Origin: Paralvinella palmiformis
Taxonomy: Eukaryota > Annelida > Polychaeta > Terebellida > Alvinellidae
Length of the DNA: 64,000 bases
Assembly: GCA_025642065.1 (NCBI GenBank)
Contig: JAODUP010000012.1
Coordinates: 2,897,501 to 2,961,500 of the forward strand
Direction: 5' to 3'
Within the stretch, counting starts at the first letter, position 1. Every line of letters starts with the position of its first letter. The notes under the pieces are model-generated. The model worked only from the letters and a program-made list of their open reading frames with translations, did not search any database and was not told the DNA's origin. The position numbers and the translations under genes are program-made. Shown here piece after piece: positions 13,359 to 24,880 of this stretch.

Positions 13359-13525
13359 GCATCCGTGGTCTAGCGGTGGCGTGTTGGACCACAGATCGCA
13401 ACCACCCGTGTTCGAATCCCAGCGTGGGCATATCTGAAGGGTGTTTCATGTTTGACTTCGCTTCATTACCTTTGGAGGTCGCTCGGCCCATTTAGCCTAC
13501 CATGTGCACAAAAGTGGCCGTAAAA
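13359..13525 (+). mobile_element. tRNA-derived SINE
   Basis: The head resembles a tRNA gene with an A box, TGGTCTAGCGG (13366-13376), and a near-perfect B box, GTTCGAATCCC (13410-13420), 33 bases apart as in a tRNA. The 5' and 3' acceptor strands pair poorly, so it is not a functional tRNA. A body of about 100 bases follows, then a CAT-repeat tail. The body block GAAGGGTGTT...ACTTCG.TTCATT is shared with the minus-strand element at 36762-36897, which supports a dispersed family. Transcription would be by RNA polymerase III with mobilisation by a LINE in trans; that is family knowledge and was not seen here. Confidence 0.7.
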
Positions 13526-13542
13526 CATCATCATCATCATCA

Positions 13543-13638
<96 letters not shown>
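13526..13638. repeat. Compound microsatellite (CAT)(CT)(TATC)(TA)(TG)
   Basis: Five successive simple repeats form the 3' tail of the SINE. This kind of tail decay after a SINE is common. Confidence 0.95.
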
Positions 13639-13639
<1 letters not shown>

Positions 13640-16600
13640 TGATGAAGCCGAGTGTGGGAGAAGGAGAGAGTGAGACGTAATTATACTATTTTTCTTAATT
13701 TGTTATTGTGCTTAATTCGATTATAAAAAAGCGATATGACGCACCGGAGAAGGATAAATAATTAACTCCATTTAGAATCCTTAGATTTCAGTGTTCCGAT
13801 CAGGATCAGCTCAGATTGGACGGAATTTGCCAGCTGAGCAATACGACATCTGCCGAGTATTAATTACAAGTTGATGAGCAACAGTTTCCATTCCAGTGAA
13901 GATAAATTGTCTCCTTACTGGGTCTCCCAACAGTCTTCTCGACCTCATCAATGATTGTTCTCGAATCGTTTGCATTGCCTTCGGGATGAATGGGATCAAT
14001 TAAGTTCTATTGTCCCATTGTGCCTGTTTTAGGGATCGGTAATAGGAATCCACTTCCCCCCTAGAGAAACCGAATCGCACCCTAGCAGTTATTAATTTAC
14101 TGCTCTCTCCCAAAGAGACCACAAATCGCCGGCAAAACGTTTGTTTGAAGATCGTAACCCGATCTATGATACGTGATTGAGGCGCCGAATTCTCAAACAC
14201 AGCGACCCTCCAGGGAACCATACAACCGCCCTACCCGGTCGAGCCGCCGGTCTCCCGAACGCTTTGAACCGAATGGTTAAAAAGTATCCCCTTCCCGCGT
14301 CGTTCTGGAAAGAGGAAACTCCATTTTCAGCGCCACTATCTTAGGGGGCTAGATAAAGAAAGGACACTGCTTGGGGACTGGCTCCAGGAGACTATACCGA
14401 GCCGATACGGCGTTGGTCGAAGGCACAAAGGCAGCACAGGACTCTATTGATGATGAGCAATCTAGTGGGTATCGGCCAGTTAATGGCCGACCTATGTGGA
14501 TGGTGACCAGTCCGTGCGATACTCGGCGATATTTCGGATATTGGGGATGTGATGGCTTTGGCCAATTGACTTAGGTCCCTCGGGACAACCGACCACACCC
14601 GCCCCCGGCAACTGGACGGGTAATTTCCTGCTTGGTTTATGGGATGTGGTATTCGCCGAACTCCTTCTGGGATGCGCATTGGCTAGATCTCTTGGTAACT
14701 TGGATGGACTCACAAAAACCTTTCCCGGGTAACCTACTCATCGTATATACAAATACGTTAATATAGATATCGTGTCGCCATAAAAATAAGTTGGAAAGCA
14801 TTTCAGAATCTGACAAGGAATTTCTTCGCTGAATTATTCATGAACTTCATCGAGAGACGAGCGTACGTTATTGTTACAGATAACCACCCTAAAGATAATT
14901 CATTTACTGGTTAGCGAGAAAAACGAATCAGTGCTTATGTCGGGTCGACGAGAGACGCCATTGTGTAAAATGTACTTCGATTCAGTCGGGCAAGAAAGCC
15001 CATTATAACATAACGGTGTAAGCTCACTAGCCAATTAATCATAGCGGGTTCGGCCTTTCCGTTTCTCGAGTCGTCCACTCGGTGTGAGACTGACTGGTGT
15101 CGGATGTCTGCTGAAATGTGCCATCAATTATTATTCGTTTTACTTCTATAACCATCCTTAACGCCTACAGACGTCTACGAAGTACCAACACCGGATAGAA
15201 TCATAGATACATCCCATAACTGGTCAGTAATCAACTTAGCTGATGGCGGCATCATCTCTCGCGGAGTAGTCACTTCGTCCCGAAGTCATATCGCCAGCAC
15301 ATCGAGGTCGTCTTCGCATCGGTCGGCATATTCGGCTCGGTTCGTGTTTAGTCTCATCAGATTGCAGCCCCTCGAATGTCGAAATAAATTGCGGAACGAT
15401 TTACTGTCTTGCACATAATGGCTTCGGGCCGGCTGTATAATAAATTTGATACCGTGTCCGTTTGATCTTCGCCGCCCGGTGTCTTATCGTGTTTTCGTCA
15501 TTAATCAGTATTAATTTTGAATCAAAGCTCCGCCGAAACGTTTCTTAAACAAATCAACGCTCGTGACAGTCACTGGCCGATTTTTATTGTTTTCGCCGCT
15601 AAGAGGTGCCCTTTTTGTTCGTTTTCCCAAGGGTTTCCCTATTAATCATGTATTACTTTCTTGAACTCGGTCAAGTGGGGCGTTAATTTCGAACAATTTC
15701 GAGTCTATTGTCTTCCTCGTTTGGAAGATCAACTGGTTCGGTTGTCCATTGTGTGTAATAGTGATGATGCCTTTGGGCATCGGTGGGTTCAATGACTTTT
15801 TGCTTTGTTTCCTGCTTGTGTATACGATGTACAAATCGGTTCATGTCTTCGTGCTGGATACCTACGTATATATGGCTCATTACAGGTACCTCCCACGGCG
15901 ACTACATAACCCGACAATGTAACTGCTGGTTTCTTGCCGCTCGAAGTCGGTGTCGCCATTTTCCGGACCAGTAGTTCCCAAAGAGGCCGGCTTCGTAAAT
16001 ATTCATGCAAATTGATTCCGAGTCCTGCCCACAAATGGCCATTTGGCTTGATTAAAGTGCCGCTCGCCGAACGATGGCACAGATAAAAAGAAGAGTCAAA
16101 CGTCTCGACGCCGTTTTCGTTGAATGAATTTCCGCTCGAAGACGTCGAATGAGTTTAATTTACCGTAAGACGTATACGCGCTTGTAAGTCGCGCTGCGCT
16201 GCTCAACGCGTCCTCGCGCGCCGTTGTTGGCCTGGTACAGCGGTGTGTTTCGGCGATACGATTCTCTCCGTCTAGCCGACAGTGGGCGTGGTTGATGGGC
16301 AGAACGGGGATAGGTGATGAGAGCACCCCTTTCGTGTTCGTATCAGCACACGGCAAGCCAGTCGTCGGCACTAGCCAGTCGTTCTAACAGCTGTGTCTGT
16401 GGTCGGCGGCGATCGTGCGACAAATGGACAACTTTGACCTCTCGAGATTCCTCCCCGGTCTTGTCCTTTGTCGCCGCTTCGCTTTGATGGCGGAAGCTGG
16501 TGGCCCGAAATAGTTCCTAGTCGAAGAAAATTAATTCAAACACCTGTCCGCGATCTGACGGCATAGAACAAGGGCTCGGCTCTGATGAAGATGAAATACC

Positions 16601-17236
16601 CGTCTACGGCCTGCTAGTACCTGCCTCCTTAGTTATGTGTAGACGTTCGCTAAAACCGCGACAGCTAACAGAGAGAACGAACTTTTGTCACTTAGCCCAG
16701 AATGGCTTTCTTCTCTTCGTCTTTTGTGGAATAATCATTTCCCTGATCCTTTTGATTGAACGATTGTACCTTCGGAATTTAATACGAACCTGATTTAACC
16801 GTAACACACGATTGATGGTAGTTCGAAGTTTTACCTGTTGCCTGTAGGATTGGATTACCTGTGGAAAACCGAAAATTGAATCCAGACATTTCTGTTCGAC
16901 TCGACCGGAGTGCATTTATTACGTCAGGTCCCCTGGAAATTGGTTATTAAACCCAATCAATCAGAGGTCGATTGCGCGGTGTCGAGCTATTTACTGGGAT
17001 GCAATTTATTTCTACCGTCGGTTTAATAATAGTAATATAGTACTCCATTCTTATGATGGTAGGAGATTTTGACCAGGTAGATGGAACTAACTAATTACCT
17101 GTCTAAAAGGTAATTAATTACATGACGGGGTTGCCATCTTTGGGATGACCTATTTTCATTGAGGTATGTACTCCGGTGCTAAAGTCACAAATTAGAATCG
17201 TCAGGTAGTGTCCTGATCGTAATTGGATCGATCACG

Positions 17237-17260
17237 TTATTTATTTATTTATTTATTTAT
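17237..17260. repeat. (TTAT)n microsatellite
   Basis: Six tetranucleotide units. Confidence 0.9.
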
Positions 17261-17366
17261 GTAGAATCATTTTATTATAGATTCATTATTACTGACTTAA
17301 TTGTTGCGTGTTCCACGTAACCAGGTAAAGGGTAAATAGAAGATGATGTTTAACATCTTCGGACAC

Positions 17367-17369
<3 letters not shown>

Positions 17370-17426
<57 letters not shown>
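17370..17426. repeat. (GT)n microsatellite
   Basis: About 28 uninterrupted GT units. Confidence 0.97.
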
Positions 17427-17427
<1 letters not shown>

Positions 17428-17543
17428 TGAACTAGATATCATGGTGCCATTAGAAAGCAATAAATGTTAATTAATTTGTATCAAATAACTTATGACAGTC
17501 CGTATTTCTCCAGATAAACACGATTAAGGCTAACCAAGTGTTA

Positions 17544-17547
<4 letters not shown>

Positions 17548-17615
<68 letters not shown>
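17548..17615. repeat. (TA)n(AG)n compound microsatellite
   Basis: About 19 TA units followed by about 15 AG units. Confidence 0.96.
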
Positions 17616-17617
<2 letters not shown>

Positions 17618-19077
17618 AAGGGGTGTACGGGTTGTGGTATGCAATGGCGTGGTGAGCGTCAAATCTCTAAGTACACATGCCAACACCATATTAATGTCTG
17701 AACTACCAATAAATGGCAAGGTAACCTCGGATCACGTGACCAAGTAAAGGGATCACTGTCTCCTATCGAACAAAAGAGTTACCGTACCGATGAAGGGGGG
17801 GGGGTCATCAGGTGTCAGAAGATGGTTATCCTAGTTGACAGCGTCCGACCTAGTTCTGAATCTTTATTGTCTATCCCGCTGCATAATTGATATAGGTATT
17901 GTTTTGACGGCATTGATCTGCTGTATTGGTTCGCTTGTTGTCGAACCAATTATCGAGTAAGCCCCCAGAGAGGGCGTATAAACATTGGCAGCTTTACAAC
18001 TGGCAAACCGGGGGTTGTCGTCGGTTTGGGGGTGAATCAATTTCCGGCAATGGCGACTAGACAGCCGCTTGTTTTGGCAGTAATTTGTTTGTTGTTGTTA
18101 ATATGCTATTTAATTGATATTCCAAAGTGGATGACGTATTCATAAATAGCAAACATTAGCCGATCGCCGACGACCGTGCCCCCGATAAGGAGACGACAGT
18201 CAGGGGTCTGTACCCGAGAAACTTTAACAATATACAAGTTCGCCGATCGTCACAAACGGAGCCGACATACATCTGGTAATGGAGCCCAGATAACATCATA
18301 CGATGATTAGTTTCAAACATGTCGCGGTTTGCTCTTTGTTTCAGCTGGAGACGTCATATTTCGCGGCAATAATGCTCGCTTCCATTGTTCTTTGAGATCT
18401 GTGGTCGCGATTAAATTGACACGAGACATGACACCAGCCGCTATCTCGAGATATCTAGAGAAATGTAGCCCGATGTTATCGTAATACTCGGCCGAATAGA
18501 ATAATATTAAACCTTAACCAGTTGGCTTCTGGTATTAATTTGGTTAGAAAGCCATTTCAGTAATTACTACGCGTTGCCTGATTGAAGATCACGACAAGGC
18601 ATCCTTTGTGGTCCGGAGCTCATTATTAAACATTCCGGTCGGTTATTATTTCCCGTACGACCCGCACATAATATTGTGGATATCAATTTGTGGCGCCATT
18701 AATAAAACTGATATACAGGTGAGAAAACGTGGATTTGTAAATATACAACAGGTAGCTGTTGGCATTTAATAAATGTATGAAATTCAATGAGCTGACTAAC
18801 GGTTCTTTGAACGGAAACGTTTCTTGCGGGCTTACTTCCCGAACTTTTTGGCTGAGAAGAGATTATATTACTAGAAGTTGATAGATTGTACAAGTTCAAA
18901 AACTACAGACACAAGAGCCCGTGACACGATCTAGGTAGTTAACGATTTAAAAAAAAAAAACTTATTACAGGCTATTTTTATGAAAGAGAATACAATAAAA
19001 AGTTCTTATTGAATACAGGATGCCGAATCTTTCAAATTAGTCTTAATCAGGTTGTGCGTATGGATGGGGGAATGTAT

Positions 19078-19139
19078 GCCCAGGTGATATAACGCTTGCC
19101 CAGGTGATATAACACTCTGCCCAGGCGATATAACTATCT
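19078..19139 (+). repeat. Three-unit tandem array containing CAGGTG
   Basis: Three units of 20-21 bases, each starting GCCCAGGYGATATAAC. The core resembles that of a second array at 34542-34596. CAGGTG is a Snail/bHLH-type E-box. Confidence 0.9.
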
Positions 19140-20883
19140 GATCATCATTACCTCGTATAGGAGCAGCTTCAGTATTGGCGCAGGTAACCGCTGTTGACGG
19201 TCACCGGTGTGTGTCTGTAACCGACCCACACGTCGTGGGCGGAGCTTGAACGGTTTCAGCCGTGAAAACCATCGGCCGTGAAGCGGGCCAACCAATCGGA
19301 ACGCGGTACCGGCGCGATGAATATTAATGAGCCGCACGCGGCTGATCTGGTTTATATGTTGTCTGAGAAGTGACTCTCCATCTGTCAGTGAAGGGCTGAG
19401 CGATAGAAGGGATAGGAGCTGGTCAATTGTCTACGTACGGCGACTCGTATGTCAAAAGAGTCCTTTCCGCTTTCTCGTCGATCTGATCGTGGATTGTTCG
19501 GCTAAGCTCTTCGTCTGTTTGTGTGTCTAGAGCCGTATAACACCACCTAGCGGACATTATTAGCCGGATATAGAATATCTTATCGCCAGTGTCCTGTACG
19601 GGAACGTTTGGGTATCATCTATCAGTCGCGAATTTCGACGTTCAGATCTGCTCCAGTGTTGTTGACGTCCTAAGGCTAAACGTATGTACCTTTGCTCGTA
19701 ATAAAACTGTTACGATGCGATGTTATCTCACGGAGACAGGATTTAGTTCAGCGTTGACGTCCAATCGTCTTGGTTACTAAAGATACAGGACAGGTGATAC
19801 AGGTAAATTAGCATTAGCAGTGTTTGTCTTTACGTGTCATGTAATGGGATATATGGACTGAATGATTGTTTTATACTTATAGATCTACGTCTGGTATTAA
19901 TACTTCAGTAATGGGTTGATGAAATGGTATAATTATGAATGTAATGTATGAAGTTTATACACTAATACAGTGGTGTAGACTCCATTTTCCCCATTTATGT
20001 ATCTACAGATAGTAGAATCTGAAATGCCATGTGTGTCTGATGGTTATAGTTGAATCTAAGTTGATAGTTACAGTTGAGTGAATCTAGCAATTTATACATG
20101 TCTTTGCGGTCTGAAATACAATCTATTTGGTTGTGGAATGACACGAGAGCCTGTACTCGATAACTGAACAACGGACGAACGGGTTAGCATTTATATGATT
20201 TAATAAACAGGGAGGATGGATTTATGATTGTCAGAATTAATATTTTTGTGGTTCGTCAATATAATAATCCACATATTTATGTTGTCCTACTGTAGACCTT
20301 AATGACTGCTGATTTAAATAGACAATGAATTTTGTTTTATTATCATCACCTACTAGTTCAAGTCTTGGACTGTCATTTTAGATGCTGAATTTTTCAACCC
20401 AAAGATGTATCATTGATCACATGACATGGCTTCAAAAAATCATTCGTATTCAAATTAAAGCCACTTGTAAACTAGGAATGATTAAACGACCATTTCTCTA
20501 CCTGATTATGTACTTCGACTAACTACGGGGATTGTCTTATGAACCATTGTTATGCTTCTAAAGCCTCTAAAGATATCACCATCTTCCCTTTGATTATGAG
20601 CTTTATCCTTACGTAACCAAAGAAGCGCATCTTTTTTCTCTTTCTCGAAGCCACTTCAATTACATTTCGTTTGTTTGACAAACTGACAAATATCGGTATG
20701 TTTGATGTCGCTTCATCGCTCTAACAAGAGACCTAACACCTATCATTGATACATCTGGTTATGAAACACTGTCTGATGTGGAGTCTTGTTATCGTATAAC
20801 TAACTATAATTATGTTTGTGAAATCTCTGGCTGATTGCACATTTCGCCTCCAGCCGTTATTTGTCCTATAAGATGCCCCCCCC

Positions 20884-20911
20884 ATATAATATATATATAT
20901 ATATATATATA
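20884..20911. repeat. (TA)n microsatellite
   Basis: About 12 TA units preceded by eight C. Confidence 0.9.
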
Positions 20912-21395
20912 AAAGAACATCAGTCACGACTAGGGTCATTAGCAACGGTTGGACCACCAGCTTCCAGTTGTACCTGAACGATAGCATCTGGAGCACATTA
21001 TCCCCTGGTGACGATGATGTTACCACCATTATCTGCTGAAGGTGTCCCCGCTTTCTAAGCGTTATGATGCCAGAAGACCTTCGGCGCCGGCATTATCGCT
21101 GACCCGTTATTGATATCTATCCCGTCGAGTCTGCGTTAATTGTTGCCAGTGTTCCAGTATCCTGTTAAAACTCGGCGCCCGATGCGTGAAAACGGGGCCA
21201 CATCGATCCCTCCATCAAATACGACACCGACAATAAAGCTCGTGTTTACACGACGCCGGTATAGCTTCAGCCATCGATCATAGCCCGCTGTTCTGTACGG
21301 CTACCACCGACTCCACGCCGTCAATTTCCTTCCAACGAACGGCAGTTTTCGTCGCCGAACAAAGGCATTCTAAACACGTTCTCGTCTCTTTTCAG

Positions 21396-21987
21396 CGATA
21401 CTACGGTAGTCCGATTTCCGGTGTGAATTCTGCTCCCGAACGAACCGAAAAGCCGATTACACATCCTGTAGTGCGCGGCCGCGGCATAATTGGTGCCCGA
21501 TCGAAGTTTGTCTGTCTGGACGAGGAAGACACTCGGCGTTGGAATCTTCAGCCGCCCGTGCCTTTCCCAGACATCACTCGAACACGACGGGGCTTGTGCG
21601 CTGCGTCTTAATCATACTCCCCCGAACAGTGCTAACGACGTAGAGGTTTTGGAAGAAGTACGCTTTATGAAAGGCATGCCCATTGTCTGAGGTGTGAAGC
21701 GTTCGACAAGTGACAGCCCTTTAGTGGGATCCAGCGATATAATGGAGCGTAGCGAGCCCAAGCCCACGTCGGCTGGACTTGGCTTGGTGGGAGAGGCGAG
21801 CGGCGAGGTCCGATGTCGATGCGGACGCGTTCGGACAACGCATGAACAGTGGACGACACTACAGGAAAGGCAAAACTTCGATTCCGTCTCTCAGCCGAGC
21901 GATAATTCGAAACAACGGAGAGGACAAAACTATTTTCCATTTGCTACTAGTCATCAACTGTACAAGGATAGGACTAATGTATTAACA
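21396..21987 (+). other. Putative 5' leader of the protocadherin exon
   Basis: A good splice acceptor (pyrimidine tract ending CTCTTTTCAG at 21395) could begin this exon if an untranslated exon lies upstream. The leader holds a seven-codon upstream open frame (ATG 21667, TGA 21688-21690) in the same frame as the protocadherin. An in-frame ATG at 21742 has A at -3 and G at +4. Starting there would put about 82 hydrophilic residues before the signal peptide, so 21988 is preferred. A second possible acceptor lies at 21949-21950 (TATTTTCCATTTGCTACTAG), which would remove the upstream ATGs from the mRNA. Transcript data would decide. Confidence 0.45.
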
Positions 21988-24747
21988 ATGAGGTGTGGTT
22001 CTGTTGACAGGACTTGCTGGTTCGCCAGTCCCCTTCTCTGCTATACGATCAGCGTTCTGCTATTAACTGTCATCGGTTCGGTCGCGTCCCAGGATACGCT
22101 CAAATACACGGTGACCGAGGAGGGCGAACTGGGCGCCTTCGTCGGCGACGTATTTCAGGATATGGAACTGTTCAACAAGTTCAACGGAAACTCGGACATC
22201 CTCGGCCAGCTGCGTTTTCGATTTCTTCGCGGAGCGCAGCAGGGCTTCGTCATAGACGACAAGACCGGAGTGATCCGGACGTCGACGAGGATAGACAGAG
22301 AGAGCGACCGGTTACCGTGTCATAACAAGGATATCTGTGATGTAAAATTAGACGTGGCCATTCAACCGATTCAATATTTCCAGATCATCAAAGTTTCGGT
22401 GGAGATTATCGACGTCAATGACAACTATCCGGAGTTCTCCGAACGCAGCATCACGCATTCGGTACCCGAATCTTCCTTTCCGGATAGTAGTATTCTGACG
22501 CTGAACGTTCAGGATGTGGACAGTCCGAAGAACTCCATTCAAAGATTTGAACTACTTCCTGCTTCTAACTCGGTGTTTCGTCTGACAAGTTCGTCCCAGA
22601 TGGACGGATCCATTGAAATAAAGCTGAAGCTGCAGGGAACCCTCGACCGAGAACGGGTCAGCGACTATAATCTCCGGATTGTGGCCTACGATGGCGGCAA
22701 TCCATCAAAGACGGGTTCGGTGGATGTTCAGATTGTGGTGCTGGATGCCAACGACAATAGCCCGACGTTCAGCAGCCCCAGCTACGAAGTCAGCATTCCA
22801 GAAGACATTGAAGTACCCCAGGTGATAATCAAGGTACACGCCACTGATCCGGATATTGGTTTAAATGGAGAGATTGTCTACGGATTTACTGCTAGCACGA
22901 TGAAGCACTACAAAGACAGATTCGTCATCGATGAGTCGACGGGAGATATTCGAGCTATCCAGCCTGTTGACTACGAGGAGACCCCGGTTTATACTCTAGG
23001 CGTTACGGCATTGGACAAGGGCCCGTCGGCCAGCTCGGCCGATGCTTCTGTGGTTATCACACTCCTTGATGTAAACGATCACGCTCCTGAAATATCAATG
23101 AGTTCGCTAGCTACCGACGGCTCGAAAAATGCCGTCGTTCCCGAAAACGCGCCGGCGGGAACATTCGTGTCGCATTTTTCGGTCACGGATCCCGATTCGG
23201 GCGACAACGCCAGAGTCAGCTGTCGGCTGGATAGCAGTCACTTCAAATTGGTCTATTTGTACGACAGCGAGTATCAGATGCTAACGCTGACCGAGTTCGA
23301 TCGCGAGGCTCTCGGCCAGTATTCGGTGAAGATCATCTGCCAAGACCACGGCGTGCCATCTCTGACGGCCGAAACAACCGTCCTCGTTGACGTCTCCGAC
23401 GTGAATGACTACGCACCGGAGTTCGAACAGAATGTATACAATGCCGAACTGATTGAGAACAATTACGAGGGCGCTGTGGCCACCGTAGTCAGGGCCGTAG
23501 ACTATGACGCCGGCGTGAACGCCGAGATAGTCTACTCGATTGCCGAATCCGTTAGACACCTGTTTTCGGTGGATCCGGACAGCGGCGAGATCCAGGCCAG
23601 AGTGTCGGTGGACCGGGAACAGGTTGACCAATTCCAGTTCGAAGTGTACGCTACCGATAAAGGTCAACCGCCGAAGTCTGCTGCGGCCAACGTGATCATT
23701 CACGTTCAGGACGTCAACGACGAAAGACCAGTCTTCAACCAGCCTAGCTACTCTTTTGGAGTGTTCGAAAACGAAAAGGCTAGTACCGAAGTGGGCCTAC
23801 TCCTCGCCGAGGACGCCGACAGCTTCCCGTACAATCAGTTCGTCTATAAGTTTTCGCAACAGACCGATGCCTTCCACCTGGATCCGAAAAGCGGCCGGAT
23901 AACGACCAGAAGGCTTCTGGATCGGGAGGAACAGTCGGTGTACCACTTGATTGCCGAGGCGATCGACGTGGAAGCCTCCAGTCAGAGAAGCAGTACCGTC
24001 AGTGTATCCATATATGTAGCCGACCAAAATGACAACGTACCTTCGTTCGTCTTCCCGAACAAGGCCAACAATACGGTCTACGTGGCGAAGGACGTACCCT
24101 ACGGCTACATCGTGACGCGTCTGAGCGCCACAGATCCGGACATTGGCAACAACGCTAGACTGGTGTACACGATCTTCTCCGGTAACGAGGACGACGTATT
24201 CGACATCGACTACGAACGTGGAACTGTTTTGGTGAATAAGGACCTTAGCCAATACGAAGATAACTCCTTCCTCTTGAACGTCACGGCCGAGGATAGTGGC
24301 GTTCCCCAGTACAGGACGTGGTCTCTTCTGACCATCGCAGTCAACGGCTCGCTGATGCTGCAGCCGATGCCGCCCGATTCGGCACTGTCACTCGGCGGCA
24401 ATAATCTCATCATCGTCATTGCGTTGGCATCCACTTCCGGCGTCATCACCATCATCCTGGTCATGGCGATCATCTGCATACGGCGTCAGGATCGTCGGCG
24501 CGACCAGTCGAACGGCAAGTACAACTGCCGCATCGAGACGCTCAAGTTCATCAACGGAGGCAAGCGGCGAAAGTTGGTCGATGGCAGCAGCTCTAGCGGC
24601 AGTACCTCGAATGGAAGCGACAACGGAGATGTGGCCAACAAGTCGAAAAAGGAAGTGAGTTTTAGTTTGGAGGAGAACGGCAGCGACGCTTGCCACGACA
24701 GATCGGGAAAATCCTGGTGCTCGGTGATCGACCAGCAAACGCTGCAG
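21988..24747 (+). CDS. Protocadherin, delta-1-like, coding exon 1 (residues 1-920)
   Basis: Encodes the signal peptide, ectodomain, membrane span and first part of the tail of a non-clustered protocadherin, a calcium-dependent cell-surface adhesion protein. The start is ATG 21988 (A at -3) because a hydrophobic segment (about 12-30) follows, with likely cleavage after VAS33-34. Seven cadherin repeats follow: about 37-150, 151-261, 262-369, 370-479, 480-583, 584-687 and 688-790. Calcium-binding DxNDx linkers sit at 142, 253, 361, 471, 575 and 679, and repeats 1, 2, 4, 5 and 6 carry DRE. Repeat 1 has C111-x5-C117, the protocadherin loop. Repeat 7 has sequons at N694, N764 and N786. The membrane span is about 807-830. 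The tail has K888-E-V-S-F892, a PP1-type docking motif. The exon ends in phase 0 at CAG|GTAGGG. Seven repeats favour delta-1 over the six-repeat delta-2 and clustered types. One huge ectodomain exon is normal for protocadherins. Confidence 0.93.
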
Positions 24748-24874
24748 GTAGGGACTATTGGGTTTTCAGTAAATGCAATTTGCTTTCAGGTACACTTTCA
24801 GGTTCACTTTTGGTAGACGTGAATAATAAGCCCAGGGCAGGTGTCACCTTGACGAATCGGTAATTTAATAATTA

Positions 24875-24880
24875 AATAAA
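24875..24880 (+). terminator. Candidate intronic poly(A) signal (AATAAA)
   Basis: A canonical AATAAA, overlapping an ATTAAA (24871-24876), lies 58 bases after the read-through stop at 24814-24816. It is followed by GT-rich sequence (GTATGGCTGAGTGG and similar), as expected downstream of a cleavage site. It would end a short-tail transcript. Confidence 0.45.

Larger units (their letters stand above)
12156..21395. other. Upstream flank of the protocadherin gene, no gene recognised
   Basis: No coding region recognised. It contains a SINE (13359-13525), many microsatellites, a three-unit CCCAGGTGATATAAC array (19078-19139) and an AGGTAATTA inverted repeat (17092-17116). GC-richer blocks occur at about 15250-15600 and 15960-16330, the second with an ATGCAAAT octamer (16005-16012). 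The blocks close to the gene are the obvious place for its promoter and enhancers, but I could not define a promoter from sequence alone. Confidence 0.6.

Noticed and set aside
13359..13432. Functional tRNA gene
   Set aside because: A and B boxes are good but acceptor and anticodon stems do not pair; a SINE body follows.
21694..21741. Protocadherin start at GTG 21694
   Set aside because: GTG is not a normal animal start, an in-frame stop lies 6 bases upstream, and ATG 21988 precedes the signal peptide.
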